DNA of 64,000 nucleotides, from assembly GCF_000828085.3 (NCBI RefSeq), contig NZ_JXCA02000016.1, forward strand, positions 205,659 through 269,658. Direction: 5' to 3'. This stretch comes from Scytonema tolypothrichoides VB-61278. Its GTDB lineage: Bacteria; Cyanobacteriota; Cyanobacteriia; Cyanobacteriales; Nostocaceae. Positions 43,991 to 53,737 of this stretch are shown here, piece after piece. Within the stretch, counting starts at the first letter, position 1, and each line of letters begins with the position of its first letter. A program made the translations under genes and the position numbers. Below the pieces are notes generated by a model. It was not told the origin of the DNA. It worked only from the letters and a program-made list of their open reading frames with translations, and made no database searches.

Positions 43991-44617
43991 ATGATGCAAG
44001 TTATAAGCACTAAAAGTGGTGCTACTACTAAGGAATGCCCGCCAACAGGCAAGCTAATTATCTTGACAGGTCCAAGTGGAGTTGGCAAAGGCACTTTAAT
44101 GCGATCGCTCTTACAGCGTCATCCGGATCTCCATTATTCTGTATCCGTGACGACTCGTTCTCCTCGTGCAGGGGAAACGAACGGCAAAGATTATTATTTC
44201 GTTAGCCGTGGAGAGTTTGAAGAATTGGTTGCTGCTGGCGAATTACTGGAGTGGGCACAATTTGCTGGTAATTATTACGGTACTCCCCGAGAAGCCGTAA
44301 TCAACCAAATTCGCTCTGGCAAAAGGGTTGTGCTAGAAATTGAGCTAAAAGGAGCACGACAAATTCGCGCTTCTTATCCTAACGCCCTCAGCATTTTCAT
44401 TTTGCCGCCTTCTATGAGTGAATTAGAAAAACGAATACGTGGTCGGGCACAGGATTCAGACGAGGCGATCGCCCGTCGCCTGCGCCATGCTCAAGAAGAA
44501 ATAACTGCTGCTGATGAGTTTGATCTTAAAATCGTTAATGACGATTTTGAAAGCGCTCTCAATTTTATAGAAGCAGCCATACTGAGTGAACACTCCTTGG
44601 CAAGACGCCCAGGATAA
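43991..44617 (+). CDS. gmk: Guanylate kinase
   Basis: This enzyme phosphorylates GMP to GDP with ATP in purine nucleotide metabolism. The 208-aa protein has the P-loop GPSGVGKG at residues 27-34 and the GMP-binding block [29 protein letters not shown] and the lid region RLRHAQEEI follow. The N-terminal 18 residues are an extra, poorly conserved stretch; the second Met gives an almost equal start. It follows the remA-like gene on the same strand and is ended by a good terminator. Confidence 0.95.
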   Translation: MMQVISTKSGATTKECPPTGKLIILTGPSGVGKGTLMRSLLQRHPDLHYSVSVTTRSPRAGETNGKDYYFVSRGEFEELVAAGELLEWAQFAGNYYGTPREAVINQIRSGKRVVLEIELKGARQIRASYPNALSIFILPPSMSELEKRIRGRAQDSDEAIARRLRHAQEEITAADEFDLKIVNDDFESALNFIEAAILSEHSLARRPG

Positions 44618-44666
44618 TTATTTGGTTAAACCCTCCTATGACGCTGCTGGAGGTAAACTCACAAGT

Positions 44667-44718
44667 AAAGGACGCAAGAAAAAGGTTTACATAACTTTTT
44701 CCTGGCGTCCTTTATTTT
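44667..44718. terminator. Bidirectional terminator between gmk and psaL
   Basis: AAAGGACGC (44667-44675) pairs with GCGTCCTTT (44705-44713); the loop itself can fold through AAAAAGGTT and AACTTTTT. It is followed by ATTTTTG. It lies between the convergent gmk and psaL. Confidence 0.82.
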
Positions 44719-44779
44719 TGATCATCTGTGTAGCGGCTTTTTGATAGAAGTCTTATGACCCCATGCCTCAGATGACTGA

Positions 44780-45298
44780 TTAACCAAACAGACCTTGAAT
44801 TAAACCTAGATTACTAGTCAAAAGGTATGCAACTATTGCACCACCAATACCACCGATTAAGAAAGCACTGCCAAAGCCATTCCAACCTTCACCAGATTTA
44901 AAAGCATCTGGAGGATTGGGTGTAGTGACAGTGACGTTTGGTTGAGGAGGGTTGCTGTTGCCATACAAAGATATAGCCCCAGTCAGAAGGACTATCAAGC
45001 CCAAAGTTGACAGTAATCCCGCTAAGTTGGCATTAGGCGTATCGCGCAGAGGACCGAGTTTGGAGAAGGGGCCAAAAATCCAGTAACCATGAGCCATCCC
45101 AACTTCTAGCCCTCTTCTGAAGGGAGTTAGCCCTGGGCGATAGGCGGGCAAGTTATTGATGAACCACTTGACTAAAGGAGAAGCATTAATCGGTGTTTCC
45201 AGATTGCCCCGTTGTGGATCGCGCCATTCAGGAAAAACGACTTCGCGATTTCTAGGATCGCTGGGAAGATTTTTTGATGCATCTACTGCTTGCGCCAT
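44780..45298 (-). CDS. psaL: Photosystem I subunit XI
   Basis: PsaL is the thylakoid membrane subunit that holds PSI monomers together in cyanobacterial trimers or tetramers. The 172-aa sequence has the conserved start region NREVVFPEWRDPQRGNLETP, INASPLVKWFINNLPAYRPG, and RGLEVGMAHGYWIFGPFSKL. The membrane helices are NLAGLLSTLGLIVLLTGAIS and AFLIGGIGGAIVAYLL. The loop between them is Pro/Asn-rich and slightly long. It lies downstream of psaJ and psaF on the same strand but with a 313-base gap, so it may have its own promoter. Confidence 0.97.
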   Translation of the reverse strand: MAQAVDASKNLPSDPRNREVVFPEWRDPQRGNLETPINASPLVKWFINNLPAYRPGLTPFRRGLEVGMAHGYWIFGPFSKLGPLRDTPNANLAGLLSTLGLIVLLTGAISLYGNSNPPQPNVTVTTPNPPDAFKSGEGWNGFGSAFLIGGIGGAIVAYLLTSNLGLIQGLFG

Positions 45299-45611
45299 AT
45301 TTTCTGTGTGCCTCTAAAGAAAATTCTTGTGGCATGATTTTACATTCATAATAATTCTTAATTGTCACTAAATTTCATTTTTGCAAGTCTAGTTTAGAAA
45401 AATTAATTTAGCTGTTTTAATTTTTTTAAATTCAGATGAAAACTCACACACTATCTATATAATTACCAGTTTCAATGAACTGTGTTTACTCTATTGTTGT
45501 TAATCTAGGCGAACCTATAAGTTAGGAGTTTGAAACTATGAACTATTAACTATGAATTATGAATTCACAATTCACAATTCATAATTTCTCACTCCTAACT
45601 TTTCTTAAAAC
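45299..45611. other. Spacer between psaL and psaJ
   Basis: This AT-rich spacer contains an imperfect direct/inverted repeat of GAATTATGAATT and AATTCACAATTC units at about 45535-45590. No gene was seen. It is the probable psaL promoter region. Confidence 0.5.
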
Positions 45612-45755
45612 CTACGGTAATGGATGGAAAAGTAGGTCTGGGAACCAATTGTTAAAGAGAATCAAAATAACTGCAGTCACAATCAAATTGACAAACAACA
45701 GAACTGGTGCCAGAGAAAGATATTGAACGAAATAATTTGGCTGTTTTTCCGCCAT
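45612..45755 (-). CDS. psaJ: Photosystem I subunit IX
   Basis: This 47-residue single-helix thylakoid protein stabilises PsaF in photosystem I. The minus-strand frame starts at ATG 45755 with GAGGAGA upstream. It reads [20 protein letters not shown], then a hydrophobic helix ([15 protein letters not shown]), and ends [11 protein letters not shown], the typical PsaJ C-terminus. It directly follows psaF, as in most cyanobacteria. Confidence 0.95.
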   Translation of the reverse strand: MAEKQPNYFVQYLSLAPVLLFVNLIVTAVILILFNNWFPDLLFHPLP

Positions 45756-45887
45756 GAACCATTCTCCTCAATAAGTCAGTTAAATGAGTGATTTTTGGAT
45801 GGGCTGAGAATTGTTATGTGAGTTGTTAGTTGTTAGTTGTCAAAAAAGACTACTAACTCCTAAACCACTGCAAATCTAAAATTCTCA

Positions 45888-46385
45888 CTAGCGTGGCGAG
45901 ATGGGAATTTCCTCATCTTTCGCTGTCAGTTGACCCGAAAGCAATTCCTTTATGGATGCGATCGGCCAAGTAAAGCCTGACAGCATAATTGGCAGTGCCT
46001 TTGGTACCTCAATTTTGATTTCTTTCCATTCCACATCACCGCCTTCTTTCTTGATTGTTTGTAAGTAGGCGCGGCCTACCCAACCAATCCAGCCAGCAAT
46101 GTAGAGGAAGAGAATGCTAGGAATTAAGAAATCACCAGCGTGGTCAAGACTACCATCCACTATCAGGTGAGGTAAACCTTCAGGACCACACAGCGCTTGA
46201 GAGTAGCGCTCAAATCTTTTTTCCCCTGAATTGGGGTCACTGGTGGTATTGCGGGCAGTTTGTACCCGCTCTTGGAAGGTAGGAGATTCACTGCATGGCA
46301 CAAGATCTGCCCCAATGGCAAATGCCTTTGGGGTGAAGTTGAACCAAATACAAATCGCTAGAACCAGAGCAAACAAGCAACGCAT
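45888..46385 (-). CDS. psaF: Photosystem I subunit III
   Basis: PsaF is the PSI subunit with a lumenal domain that can bind soluble electron donors. The frame is open to 46448, but ATG 46385 with AAAGGA upstream gives the usual 165 aa: a signal peptide to about residue 23 (ending PKAFA), then the lumenal domain with [17 protein letters not shown] and [18 protein letters not shown] (the Cys pair), and the membrane helix [18 protein letters not shown]. It is the first gene of the psaF-psaJ pair and is divergent from tsaD. Confidence 0.97.
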   Translation of the reverse strand: MRCLFALVLAICIWFNFTPKAFAIGADLVPCSESPTFQERVQTARNTTSDPNSGEKRFERYSQALCGPEGLPHLIVDGSLDHAGDFLIPSILFLYIAGWIGWVGRAYLQTIKKEGGDVEWKEIKIEVPKALPIMLSGFTWPIASIKELLSGQLTAKDEEIPISPR

Positions 46386-46560
46386 GGAATTGTTTCCTTT
46401 TATGACGAAACAAAAAGTTTTTTGTACAAAACGAGGCGGCTTGTACAATCTTGATATGCAGAACTAGCAAGTCATGATACTCTTGCGCGTGAACCGAGTA
46501 AAGTTAAAGTAAATAAAAGTTAAAGCTTCTCAAACAAGTTCTTAGAGGCAAAATTCTTGA

Positions 46561-47619
46561 ATGGCAACCGTTTTAGCAATAGAAACTAGCTGTGATGAAA
46601 CAGCTGTGGCGATTGTGAACAATCGTGAAGTTTTTAGTAGTATTATTGCCTCACAAATTCCAGTCCATCAGCAGTATGGTGGAGTTGTGCCGGAAGTGGC
46701 ATCCCGGCAGCATTTAGAAACAATAAATGGGGCGATAGCCCAAGCCTTGGAACAAGCACAAGTAGATTGGGGCGAAATTGACGGCATTGCAGCGACTTGT
46801 GCACCTGGACTAGTAGGGGCGCTCTTAGTCGGATTAACTGCCGCCAAAACCTTAGCAATGGTACATAATAAACCATTTTTAGGTGTTCATCATCTCGAAG
46901 GTCACATTTACGCGACTTATTTGAGTGAGCCAACTTTAGAGCCTCCTTTTCTTAGCTTACTAGTTTCTGGTGGTCACACGAGCTTAATTCACGTCAAAGA
47001 TTGTGGTGTGTACCAGACCCTAGGAGAAACTCGTGATGATGCTGCGGGTGAAGCGTTTGATAAAGTAGCACGTCTGTTGCATTTGGGATATCCCGGCGGA
47101 CCAGCCATTGACAAGCTAGCATTGCAGGGAAATCCACAAGCGTTCAGACTACCAGAGGGGAAAGTTTCTCTACCAGATGGTGGATATCATCGGTATGATG
47201 CGAGTTTTAGCGGGTTAAAGACAGCAGTACTGCGGTTGGTACAGCAATTTGAGAAAGATGGACAGTCTTTACCAACAGAAGATGTGGCGGCTAGTTTTCA
47301 GGAAACCATAGCACGCTCCCTCACCAAAAGGGCAATAACCTGTGCTCTTGACTATGGTCTTTCCACCATTGCCATTGGTGGAGGGGTAGCGGCCAACAGT
47401 GGGTTAAGACAACATTTACAACAGGCAGCACAAACTCATAACCTACGCGTGCTATTCCCTCCCCTAAAATTTTGTACCGATAATGCCGCTATGATTGGTT
47501 GTACTGCTGCTGATCATCTCAACAGAGGTCATACCTCCCCTCTGACCTTAGGCGTTCACTCTAGGTTAGCGCTAAGCCAAGTTATGGAGTTGTATCAAAC
47601 TGGTACACACAATCTTTAA
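46561..47619 (+). CDS. tsaD: tRNA N6-threonylcarbamoyltransferase
   Basis: This enzyme transfers the threonylcarbamoyl group to A37 of ANN-decoding tRNAs (t6A), working with TsaB and TsaE on the product of the TsaC-type enzyme at 52400. The 352 aa are of family length. They start [16 protein letters not shown], have the metal-binding HxxxH as HHLEGHIYA (H111 and H115), and show [21 protein letters not shown] and [25 protein letters not shown] and [10 protein letters not shown] follow. It is divergent from psaF. Confidence 0.96.
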   Translation: MATVLAIETSCDETAVAIVNNREVFSSIIASQIPVHQQYGGVVPEVASRQHLETINGAIAQALEQAQVDWGEIDGIAATCAPGLVGALLVGLTAAKTLAMVHNKPFLGVHHLEGHIYATYLSEPTLEPPFLSLLVSGGHTSLIHVKDCGVYQTLGETRDDAAGEAFDKVARLLHLGYPGGPAIDKLALQGNPQAFRLPEGKVSLPDGGYHRYDASFSGLKTAVLRLVQQFEKDGQSLPTEDVAASFQETIARSLTKRAITCALDYGLSTIAIGGGVAANSGLRQHLQQAAQTHNLRVLFPPLKFCTDNAAMIGCTAADHLNRGHTSPLTLGVHSRLALSQVMELYQTGTHNL

Positions 47620-47629
47620 CTTGACTTTA

Positions 47630-48559
47630 TTAACAATTAACAACTGACGATTGATTCTTGACAAGAGAGCGAATGTGAGTCGCAACTGCATCCGGTTGTT
47701 CCAACATTGCTAAATGTCCACAATCAGGAATTTCGATCACATTGTCACCACAGTAAGAAAAAAGAGGGTGAAAGCTAGCTAAATGACGGACATACTTAGG
47801 TTCCATAACCTTATCTTCCGCACCAGCTAAGAAATAAATTGGTTGCTTAAGTTGAGCAACCAGCCCAGGCAAACAGTTAATTTCTTCCTCTGTAGTAGAA
47901 TCTAGTAACGCTCCCAAAGCAGCTTCTGGATCGGCAACAACAAAATCAATCACTCGCTGCCGTGCCCAATTACGCTCCAAAGGACGTGCTACACTCGCTC
48001 TAGTAAACAGTAAATCAATCAGAGGCAATTGCCCAAGCCATTTAGGGCGAACTTGTAAAAACCGCTGACCCGCTGAACGAAACTGCTCAAAAGCTTCTTT
48101 GAGATAAATTCCACCGCCTGAGTTAATACAAATAACTCCTTTGACACATTCTGGCATTTGGGCAGCACCCCAAAGGGCGATCGTCCCTCCCAAAGAGTGA
48201 CCAATCAACCAAGCACTCTTAACGTTTAGCTGTTGTAGAAGAGCTGCTAAATCTTGAGTATAGGCAGCCGGAGTGTACACAGAATCAAAGGGATCAACAA
48301 CTGCACGACTAGATTTAGTACTTAGACTGAAATAATTTTGTTCTTGACTAAAATCCGTTTTTAATTTAGACTGCGACTCCCCAAAACCTCTTAAATCATA
48401 AGAGAGACACTGAAAATCATCTGACAACCGAGAAATTACAGGCTGCCAGTATCCACGGCTATTGAGCCATCCGTGGATAAAAACTAAAGTGTCGGGGTAG
48501 GAGGTTGGAGCTGTGAGCTCGTATGCGTGTGGAACGCCCAAAATTTCGATGGTTGCCAT
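47630..48559 (-). CDS. Alpha/beta-fold hydrolase
   Basis: This 309-aa serine hydrolase has the oxyanion-hole region VFIHGWLNSRGYWQ and YDLRGFGESQSK. The nucleophile elbow is GHSLGG in AWLIGHSLGGTIALWG. The acid residue lies in IYFLAGAEDKVMEPKY, and the final His in IPDCGHLAMLEQP, completing the Ser-Asp-His triad. No signal peptide is seen, so it is cytosolic. Its 3' end lies 10 bases from the end of tsaD (convergent). The substrate is unknown. Confidence 0.87.
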   Translation of the reverse strand: MATIEILGVPHAYELTAPTSYPDTLVFIHGWLNSRGYWQPVISRLSDDFQCLSYDLRGFGESQSKLKTDFSQEQNYFSLSTKSSRAVVDPFDSVYTPAAYTQDLAALLQQLNVKSAWLIGHSLGGTIALWGAAQMPECVKGVICINSGGGIYLKEAFEQFRSAGQRFLQVRPKWLGQLPLIDLLFTRASVARPLERNWARQRVIDFVVADPEAALGALLDSTTEEEINCLPGLVAQLKQPIYFLAGAEDKVMEPKYVRHLASFHPLFSYCGDNVIEIPDCGHLAMLEQPDAVATHIRSLVKNQSSVVNC

Positions 48560-49435
<876 letters not shown>

Positions 49436-49606
49436 TTTTTAAGAGACATCACTCTTATAACTTTTGCATAGGGAACGAAGCTGTTTACAACAATCGACCA
49501 AGTATGGTATAGTGTTGATGCAAGTTTGGCAACATATAAAGTTATCTAAAAAAAAGCTTTTGAGTGTCGTCAAAAACCACCAACTGAGTTAAGATGGTAA
49601 ATTAGT

Positions 49607-49680
49607 CGGGATGTAGCGCAGCTTGGTAGCGCGCCTGCTTTGGGAGCAGGATGCCGCAGGTTCAAATCCTGTCATCCCGA
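49607..49680 (+). tRNA. tRNA-Pro (anticodon TGG)
   Basis: A 74-base cloverleaf: acceptor CGGGATG pairs with CATCCCG, with discriminator A at 49680. The D arm is GCGCAGCTTGGTAGCGC, and the anticodon stem-loop CCTGCTTTGGGAGCAGG carries TGG. The T arm is CAGGTTCAAATCCTG. CCA is not encoded. Confidence 0.97.
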
Positions 49681-49700
49681 TATCATAAGTAATAAGCAAA

Positions 49701-49735
49701 AAACCTATACCTGAACACAGGTATAGGTTTTTTTA
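49701..49735 (+). terminator. Rho-independent terminator after tRNA-Pro
   Basis: AAACCTATACCTG (49701-49713) pairs with CAGGTATAGGTTT (49718-49730) around AACA, followed by TTTTTATA. A strong, perfect stem. Confidence 0.92.
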
Positions 49736-50444
49736 TATAGTACAACCACTAATCAGCGCAAGCAAACAAGATATCATACCAAATTGCGTTCTGTTGTATA
49801 AAACTCCTATTTGAGTTTTGCGAAGCTTGCTACACCTTTATTCCTTCTTCAGAGTTAAGCGTTCTTGTTCAGAGTTCCCTGTTCCCACCTTGAGCGTGCA
49901 AATGACTCAAGTATACATAAATGAATTTCGTTCTTTCTTATATATACCATCAAAAAAATAAATCAAAAAGTCAAAACTGGACTGTGCTGCAACTATTTGT
50001 TTGATTTGTCAGACAATGTACACTGAAATTGCATATTTTCCCGGAAGCAGTAATCATGTTGCTTTGCTATTTTCTTTTTTCTATTAGGCAAAACAATTTC
50101 CAAGTATTAAGTGAGCGCACAAGAGAGGAAATATGTAAACCTTGAAACATTTTCAGCAGATGTAGAAGGAACGATCTCATATTTCTTGTCGTCAACGATA
50201 ACTGAAAAAGCCAATAGAATGGCAAAAGACACCCTTGAAGTGAACAGTACACTTTTCGCCGCTTTTGTTAAGCTACAGCAATCATCTACCATCCGAGTGC
50301 AATTCTTAGTAGGGCGAAATTAAAATACCAAAAACAGCACAGTCAATGAGCAAAAAAGGTAGTATATCTAGAACTGGTTAAAACTGTGCAAATCCAACTA
50401 TATTGTCAGACTTGATTTTAGAGGTATTGATGCGGGGAGAAATT
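49736..50444. other. AT-rich gap between tRNA-Pro and tic22
   Basis: About 700 bases without a recognised gene. A short GTTCCCTG-type repeat lies at about 49860-49885. A plus-strand frame of 70 codons from GTG 50111 (ending QSSTIRVQFLVGRN) has a polar composition and weak start signals. It could be a small protein but is not called with confidence. Confidence 0.4.
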
Positions 50445-51266
50445 ATGAATTTATTAGTTCGCTGGGGCACAACATTGACTTTAGTTGGGAGTACTCTGCT
50501 AACAACAGTTTTTAGCGGAAGTGCTCCAGTGTTGGCATTGACAGAACAACAAATTAAAGAAAAATTAGATCCAGTACCTGTGTTTTTGATTACTAACAAC
50601 CAGGGTGTACCTCTGACTCGTACTGTGGCTAACAATGGGCAAAATGGTCAAAACGCTCAAAACGCTCAAAAGAAACAAGCTACTGTCACAGACGTTTTTA
50701 TGAGCGGACAAGAAGCCCAGGCTTTTATTAACGAACTGCGGAATGCCAAAAGTAAAGATCCAAAAATGGCAGAAATGTTAAAAAGCCTGCAAGTGACGCC
50801 AGTACCATTGGGGATGATTTATCAAAAACTTCAAGAAAATGCTAAAAAACCAGACAGCTTAGTGTTTGCTTTTAATCCTGGAAGACAGGATTTAGAAGGA
50901 GCAGTAACACTGCTGCGCCAAAATGGTAAAGAAGTTAAGCAGTTTCCAAGTGTGCCTGTTTTTATTGTTAGATCTCCCGATAAGGGATATGTATCTGTCA
51001 AACGGAAGACTGACAACAAGGAAGTCATTCCTCTATTCTTGAGTCAAAAAGACGCCCAAAATCTATTGAACCAGGTAAAGCAACAAGTTCCCAAGGCTGA
51101 TATTCAAGTTGTAGACATAGATGGAGTCATTAAAACTTTGAAAGAGAAAAATGACACTTGGCTGAGCCAAGTCGCCATAGTACCATCTACCGAGAGTATG
51201 CAGTATGTCGTTAGTAAGCGAAATAATGCTCCAAATCAAAACCCCTCTGCCAAACCCAAGAAATAA
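50445..51266 (+). CDS. Tic22-family protein
   Basis: This protein of about 273 aa belongs to the Tic22 family, the cyanobacterial ancestors of the chloroplast import component, located in the periplasm/thylakoid lumen and implicated in outer-membrane biogenesis. A signal sequence (NLLVRWGTTLTLVGSTLLTT, cleavage near VLA-L) precedes KLDPVPVFLITNNQGVPL. Two similar lobes follow: DVFMSGQEAQAFINELR and SVPVFIVRSPDKGYVSV with PLFLSQKDAQNLL. ATG 50445 is preferred over 50403 because GGGGAG precedes it. An Asn/Gln/Ala-rich insert (NGQNGQNAQNAQKKQ) interrupts lobe 1. Confidence 0.9.
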   Translation: MNLLVRWGTTLTLVGSTLLTTVFSGSAPVLALTEQQIKEKLDPVPVFLITNNQGVPLTRTVANNGQNGQNAQNAQKKQATVTDVFMSGQEAQAFINELRNAKSKDPKMAEMLKSLQVTPVPLGMIYQKLQENAKKPDSLVFAFNPGRQDLEGAVTLLRQNGKEVKQFPSVPVFIVRSPDKGYVSVKRKTDNKEVIPLFLSQKDAQNLLNQVKQQVPKADIQVVDIDGVIKTLKEKNDTWLSQVAIVPSTESMQYVVSKRNNAPNQNPSAKPKK

Positions 51267-51290
51267 ACTTATGCCTGTATAGATAGAGGC

Positions 51291-52238
51291 ATGGCAGATA
51301 AACAGTTATCAGTAACTGGTTTACAACTTTGGCAGTGGCGTAACGTGGCAATTCAAGCTGCGATGGCACAGAGTGCCCGCCCCGCAGGGGCGAACGCCAC
51401 TGGTATTTTACCTGCGGAAGTCGATTGGTTACTACAAGAAGTCGCTGGATTAGACCGCTTGGCATTGCGTTTGGAATCATACAAAAACCAGGCTGAGATT
51501 CCTTTAAAGTTATCTTTAGAGGATTTAGATAAACTCTGGCAGCAGCGATTAAATGAACACTTGCCAGTACAATATATTGCAGGAGCGACTCCTTGGCGAA
51601 AGTATAAAATCGCTGTGTCAAACGCGGTTTTGATTCCCAGACCAGAAACAGAGTACTTGATAGATTTAGCTGTCGTTGCTGCTAGAAAAAGTACGGTGAC
51701 ACCGTCTTTAGAGCAAGGACACTGGGCTGACTTAGGAACTGGTAGTGGGGCGATCGCCATTGGATTAGCAGACGTTTTCACCACAGCAAACATTCACGCT
51801 GTTGACTACAGTCATGAGGCGCTAGTGGTTGCAAAAGCAAACGCCCAAAATCTAGGTTTTGGGGAACGTATTCAATTTTATCAAGGTTCTTGGTGGCAAC
51901 CTCTGGCATCGCTCAAAGGTCAATTCAGCGGAATGGTATCTAACCCGCCCTATATCCCCACCAACATCATACCTACCTTACAGCTTGAAGTCCTTAAGCA
52001 TGAACCACATCTAGCTTTAGACGGTGGAATTGATGGCTTAGATTGCATCCGCCATTTGGTAGAAATTTCTCCCATTTATTTACGTTCAGGTGGGGTTTGG
52101 CTGATTGAGATGATGAAAGGACAGGCGGATACTGTGCGAGAAATGTTGCACAATCAAGGAAGTTACTGTAATATTCAGATTCATAAAGATTTAGCTGGCA
52201 TTGAGCGCTTTGCTCTGGCATATAGAAAGAGCAGCTAA
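51291..52238 (+). CDS. prmC: Release factor glutamine methyltransferase
   Basis: This enzyme methylates the Gln of the GGQ motif in release factors RF1 and RF2. The 315-aa protein has the helical N-terminal substrate domain, QYIAGATPWRKYKIAVS, PRPETEYLIDLA, the SAM motif WADLGTGSGAIAIGLAD, and the catalytic NPPY at residues 218-221. An in-frame insertion of about ten residues near position 30 (ARPAGANATG) is encoded by a GC-rich palindrome (51378-51392) and looks repeat-derived. It starts 24 bases after the Tic22 gene, so the two are probably co-transcribed. Confidence 0.93.
   Translation: MADKQLSVTGLQLWQWRNVAIQAAMAQSARPAGANATGILPAEVDWLLQEVAGLDRLALRLESYKNQAEIPLKLSLEDLDKLWQQRLNEHLPVQYIAGATPWRKYKIAVSNAVLIPRPETEYLIDLAVVAARKSTVTPSLEQGHWADLGTGSGAIAIGLADVFTTANIHAVDYSHEALVVAKANAQNLGFGERIQFYQGSWWQPLASLKGQFSGMVSNPPYIPTNIIPTLQLEVLKHEPHLALDGGIDGLDCIRHLVEISPIYLRSGGVWLIEMMKGQADTVREMLHNQGSYCNIQIHKDLAGIERFALAYRKSS
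51378..51392. repeat. GC-rich palindrome inserted within prmC
   Basis: CGCCCC (51378-51383), GCA, GGGGCG (51387-51392) form a perfect short hairpin embedded in coding sequence. They specify residues out of place in the family. Confidence 0.6.
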
Positions 52239-52399
52239 TATAACTAACAAAGAACTCAGAACTCACAAGCCAGAATTCACAATATTAGGAAAATGCTGAA
52301 TATTCGTTCTAAATTCGGAATTTAGATTCAAAGTTTTTTTTCGTTTCACTCATTATTCGGTATTCTGAGTTCTAAGTTCAGAATTGGCGAGTTCTCTTG

Positions 52400-53032
52400 A
52401 TGCTAGTTTCCCTAGACACCCTTGTATCTGGCGCACGTGCTGGAAAATTAGTCAGCTTTCCTACAGATACTGTTCCTGCGTTGGCAGCTTTACCAGAACA
52501 AGCAGGGTTAATTTACGCAGCGAAGCAGCGTAGTCGAGAAAAACCCTTAATATTAATGGCAGCGAGTGCTGAAGAAATTTGGTCTTTCACCATGGGTAGT
52601 GACCAAGAGTATGAAGTTTGGCACAGAGTTGCCAAGAAATATTGGCCAGGAACAGTGACTTTGGTGTTGCCTGCTTCAGCTAGCGTACCACAAGAAATGA
52701 TTTCTATTTTTGATGGAGATTCAACTCCTCAGAAGGATAAGCTTACTCCTGACAGGACAATTGGAATTCGAGTGCCTAATTGTAGAATCGCCCAGATTAT
52801 CTTAGCGCAAACAGGTCCTCTTGCAACCACCAGCGCTAATTTATCAGGTCAACCTCCCTTACAAACAATGGCAGAGATTTCGGTACAGTTTCCTGATGTT
52901 TTGACTCTGGCGGCGACGGAATTTCAAAACGAGGTGCACCCAGATGGTGTTCCTTCGACTGTCGTGAAATGGACTGGAAAGAATTGGGAAGTTTTACGAC
53001 AAGGTGCTACGAAGATAGATTTTAAGCCTTGA
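52400..53032 (+). CDS. tsaC: L-threonylcarbamoyladenylate synthase (Sua5/YrdC/TsaC family)
   Basis: This enzyme makes threonylcarbamoyl-AMP from threonine, bicarbonate and ATP, the first step of t6A tRNA modification completed by TsaD. The 210-aa YrdC-like domain has KLVSFPTDTVPALAALP, IYAAKQRSREKPLILMA, KKYWPGTVTLVLPAS, RTIGIRVPNCRIA, and the PLATTSANLSGQPPL signature. Two starts are adjacent (TTG 52397, ATG 52400); the ATG is taken. The gene is separate from tsaD, 5 kb away. Confidence 0.92.
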   Translation: MLVSLDTLVSGARAGKLVSFPTDTVPALAALPEQAGLIYAAKQRSREKPLILMAASAEEIWSFTMGSDQEYEVWHRVAKKYWPGTVTLVLPASASVPQEMISIFDGDSTPQKDKLTPDRTIGIRVPNCRIAQIILAQTGPLATTSANLSGQPPLQTMAEISVQFPDVLTLAATEFQNEVHPDGVPSTVVKWTGKNWEVLRQGATKIDFKP

Positions 53033-53102
53033 AGTCGATAAGTCTTATGTAATACCAAATCCGTTTGTATCAATATGATTTTTTTGTCATATTCTGTTCC
53101 CT

Positions 53103-53345
53103 TTGGGTCTAGAGCGGTTTTTTTATGACTTCGATACTGCCGAATTTAATATCAATTGTGAAATTAAGGCAAGGGTGCATCTGAAGACAAAAGCAAGTTG
53201 GGAAGAATTAAAACGAGAAGTACATAGGCAGAAAGTTGGCGATTTTTTAAAAAGCAGCCAGCACAATTCTGGTCGGTTAAACCCAAAAATCCTTATCCGA
53301 ACAGTATTGGAAGCCGGCATATTTCCGGGGTTACGGGAAATATAG
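53103..53345 (+). CDS. Small hypothetical protein
   Basis: This 80-residue frame has a basic, helical-looking middle (ASWEELKREVHRQKVGDFL) and no recognised family. Start signals are weak. It may be a remnant or a small real gene between tsaC and the exonuclease fusion. Confidence 0.25.
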   Translation: MGLERFFYDFDTAEFNINCEIKARVHLKTKASWEELKREVHRQKVGDFLKSSQHNSGRLNPKILIRTVLEAGIFPGLREI

Positions 53346-53524
53346 AAATACTTTATGCAAGGGATAGAGAGCGTTGATGACTTCTTTATACTCTCCAAAT
53401 AGTTGATTTGTACTAATTAATAATTGTGTAGATACAATGAAGTACGTACAAATAGAGAGAGAAAATTCAGATAATAAAATAAGCAAGCTGCTTGCTGTAT
53501 TTGAGCGAAAATCATCAAAAAGCT

Positions 53525-53728
53525 ATGCCAGATGCTTCAGAACTTCTCAAGAGCACAAGTCATTTTCTTGATGCTTCTCTCTACGAAGTATACAAAGAGA
53601 TTGAGACATCAGAAAAATCTGGTGGTGCAACAGTCGAATCAAATCACCAAGCAATTCAGGATGGGTTAGTTCAATGGCGTAGCTTGCTTCCGTGTGATGA
53701 AAGAGGAAGTCAACTGATAATTAAGTAG
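53525..53728 (+). CDS. Small acidic protein of unknown function upstream of the exonuclease fusion
   Basis: This protein of 67 residues starts from ATG 53525 (the frame is open from TTG 53492). It includes SELLKSTSHFLDASLYEVYK and ETSEKSGGATVESNHQAIQD. No known family was recognised. Its stop is 9 bases before the start of the next gene, so the two are probably co-transcribed and possibly related in function. Confidence 0.4.
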   Translation: MPDASELLKSTSHFLDASLYEVYKEIETSEKSGGATVESNHQAIQDGLVQWRSLLPCDERGSQLIIK

Positions 53729-53737
53729 TTCAAATCA

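Noticed and set aside
50111-50323. 70-codon frame before tic22
   Set aside because: It has a plausible polar composition, but a GTG start without a ribosome site and no family. It is mentioned in the gap entry only.
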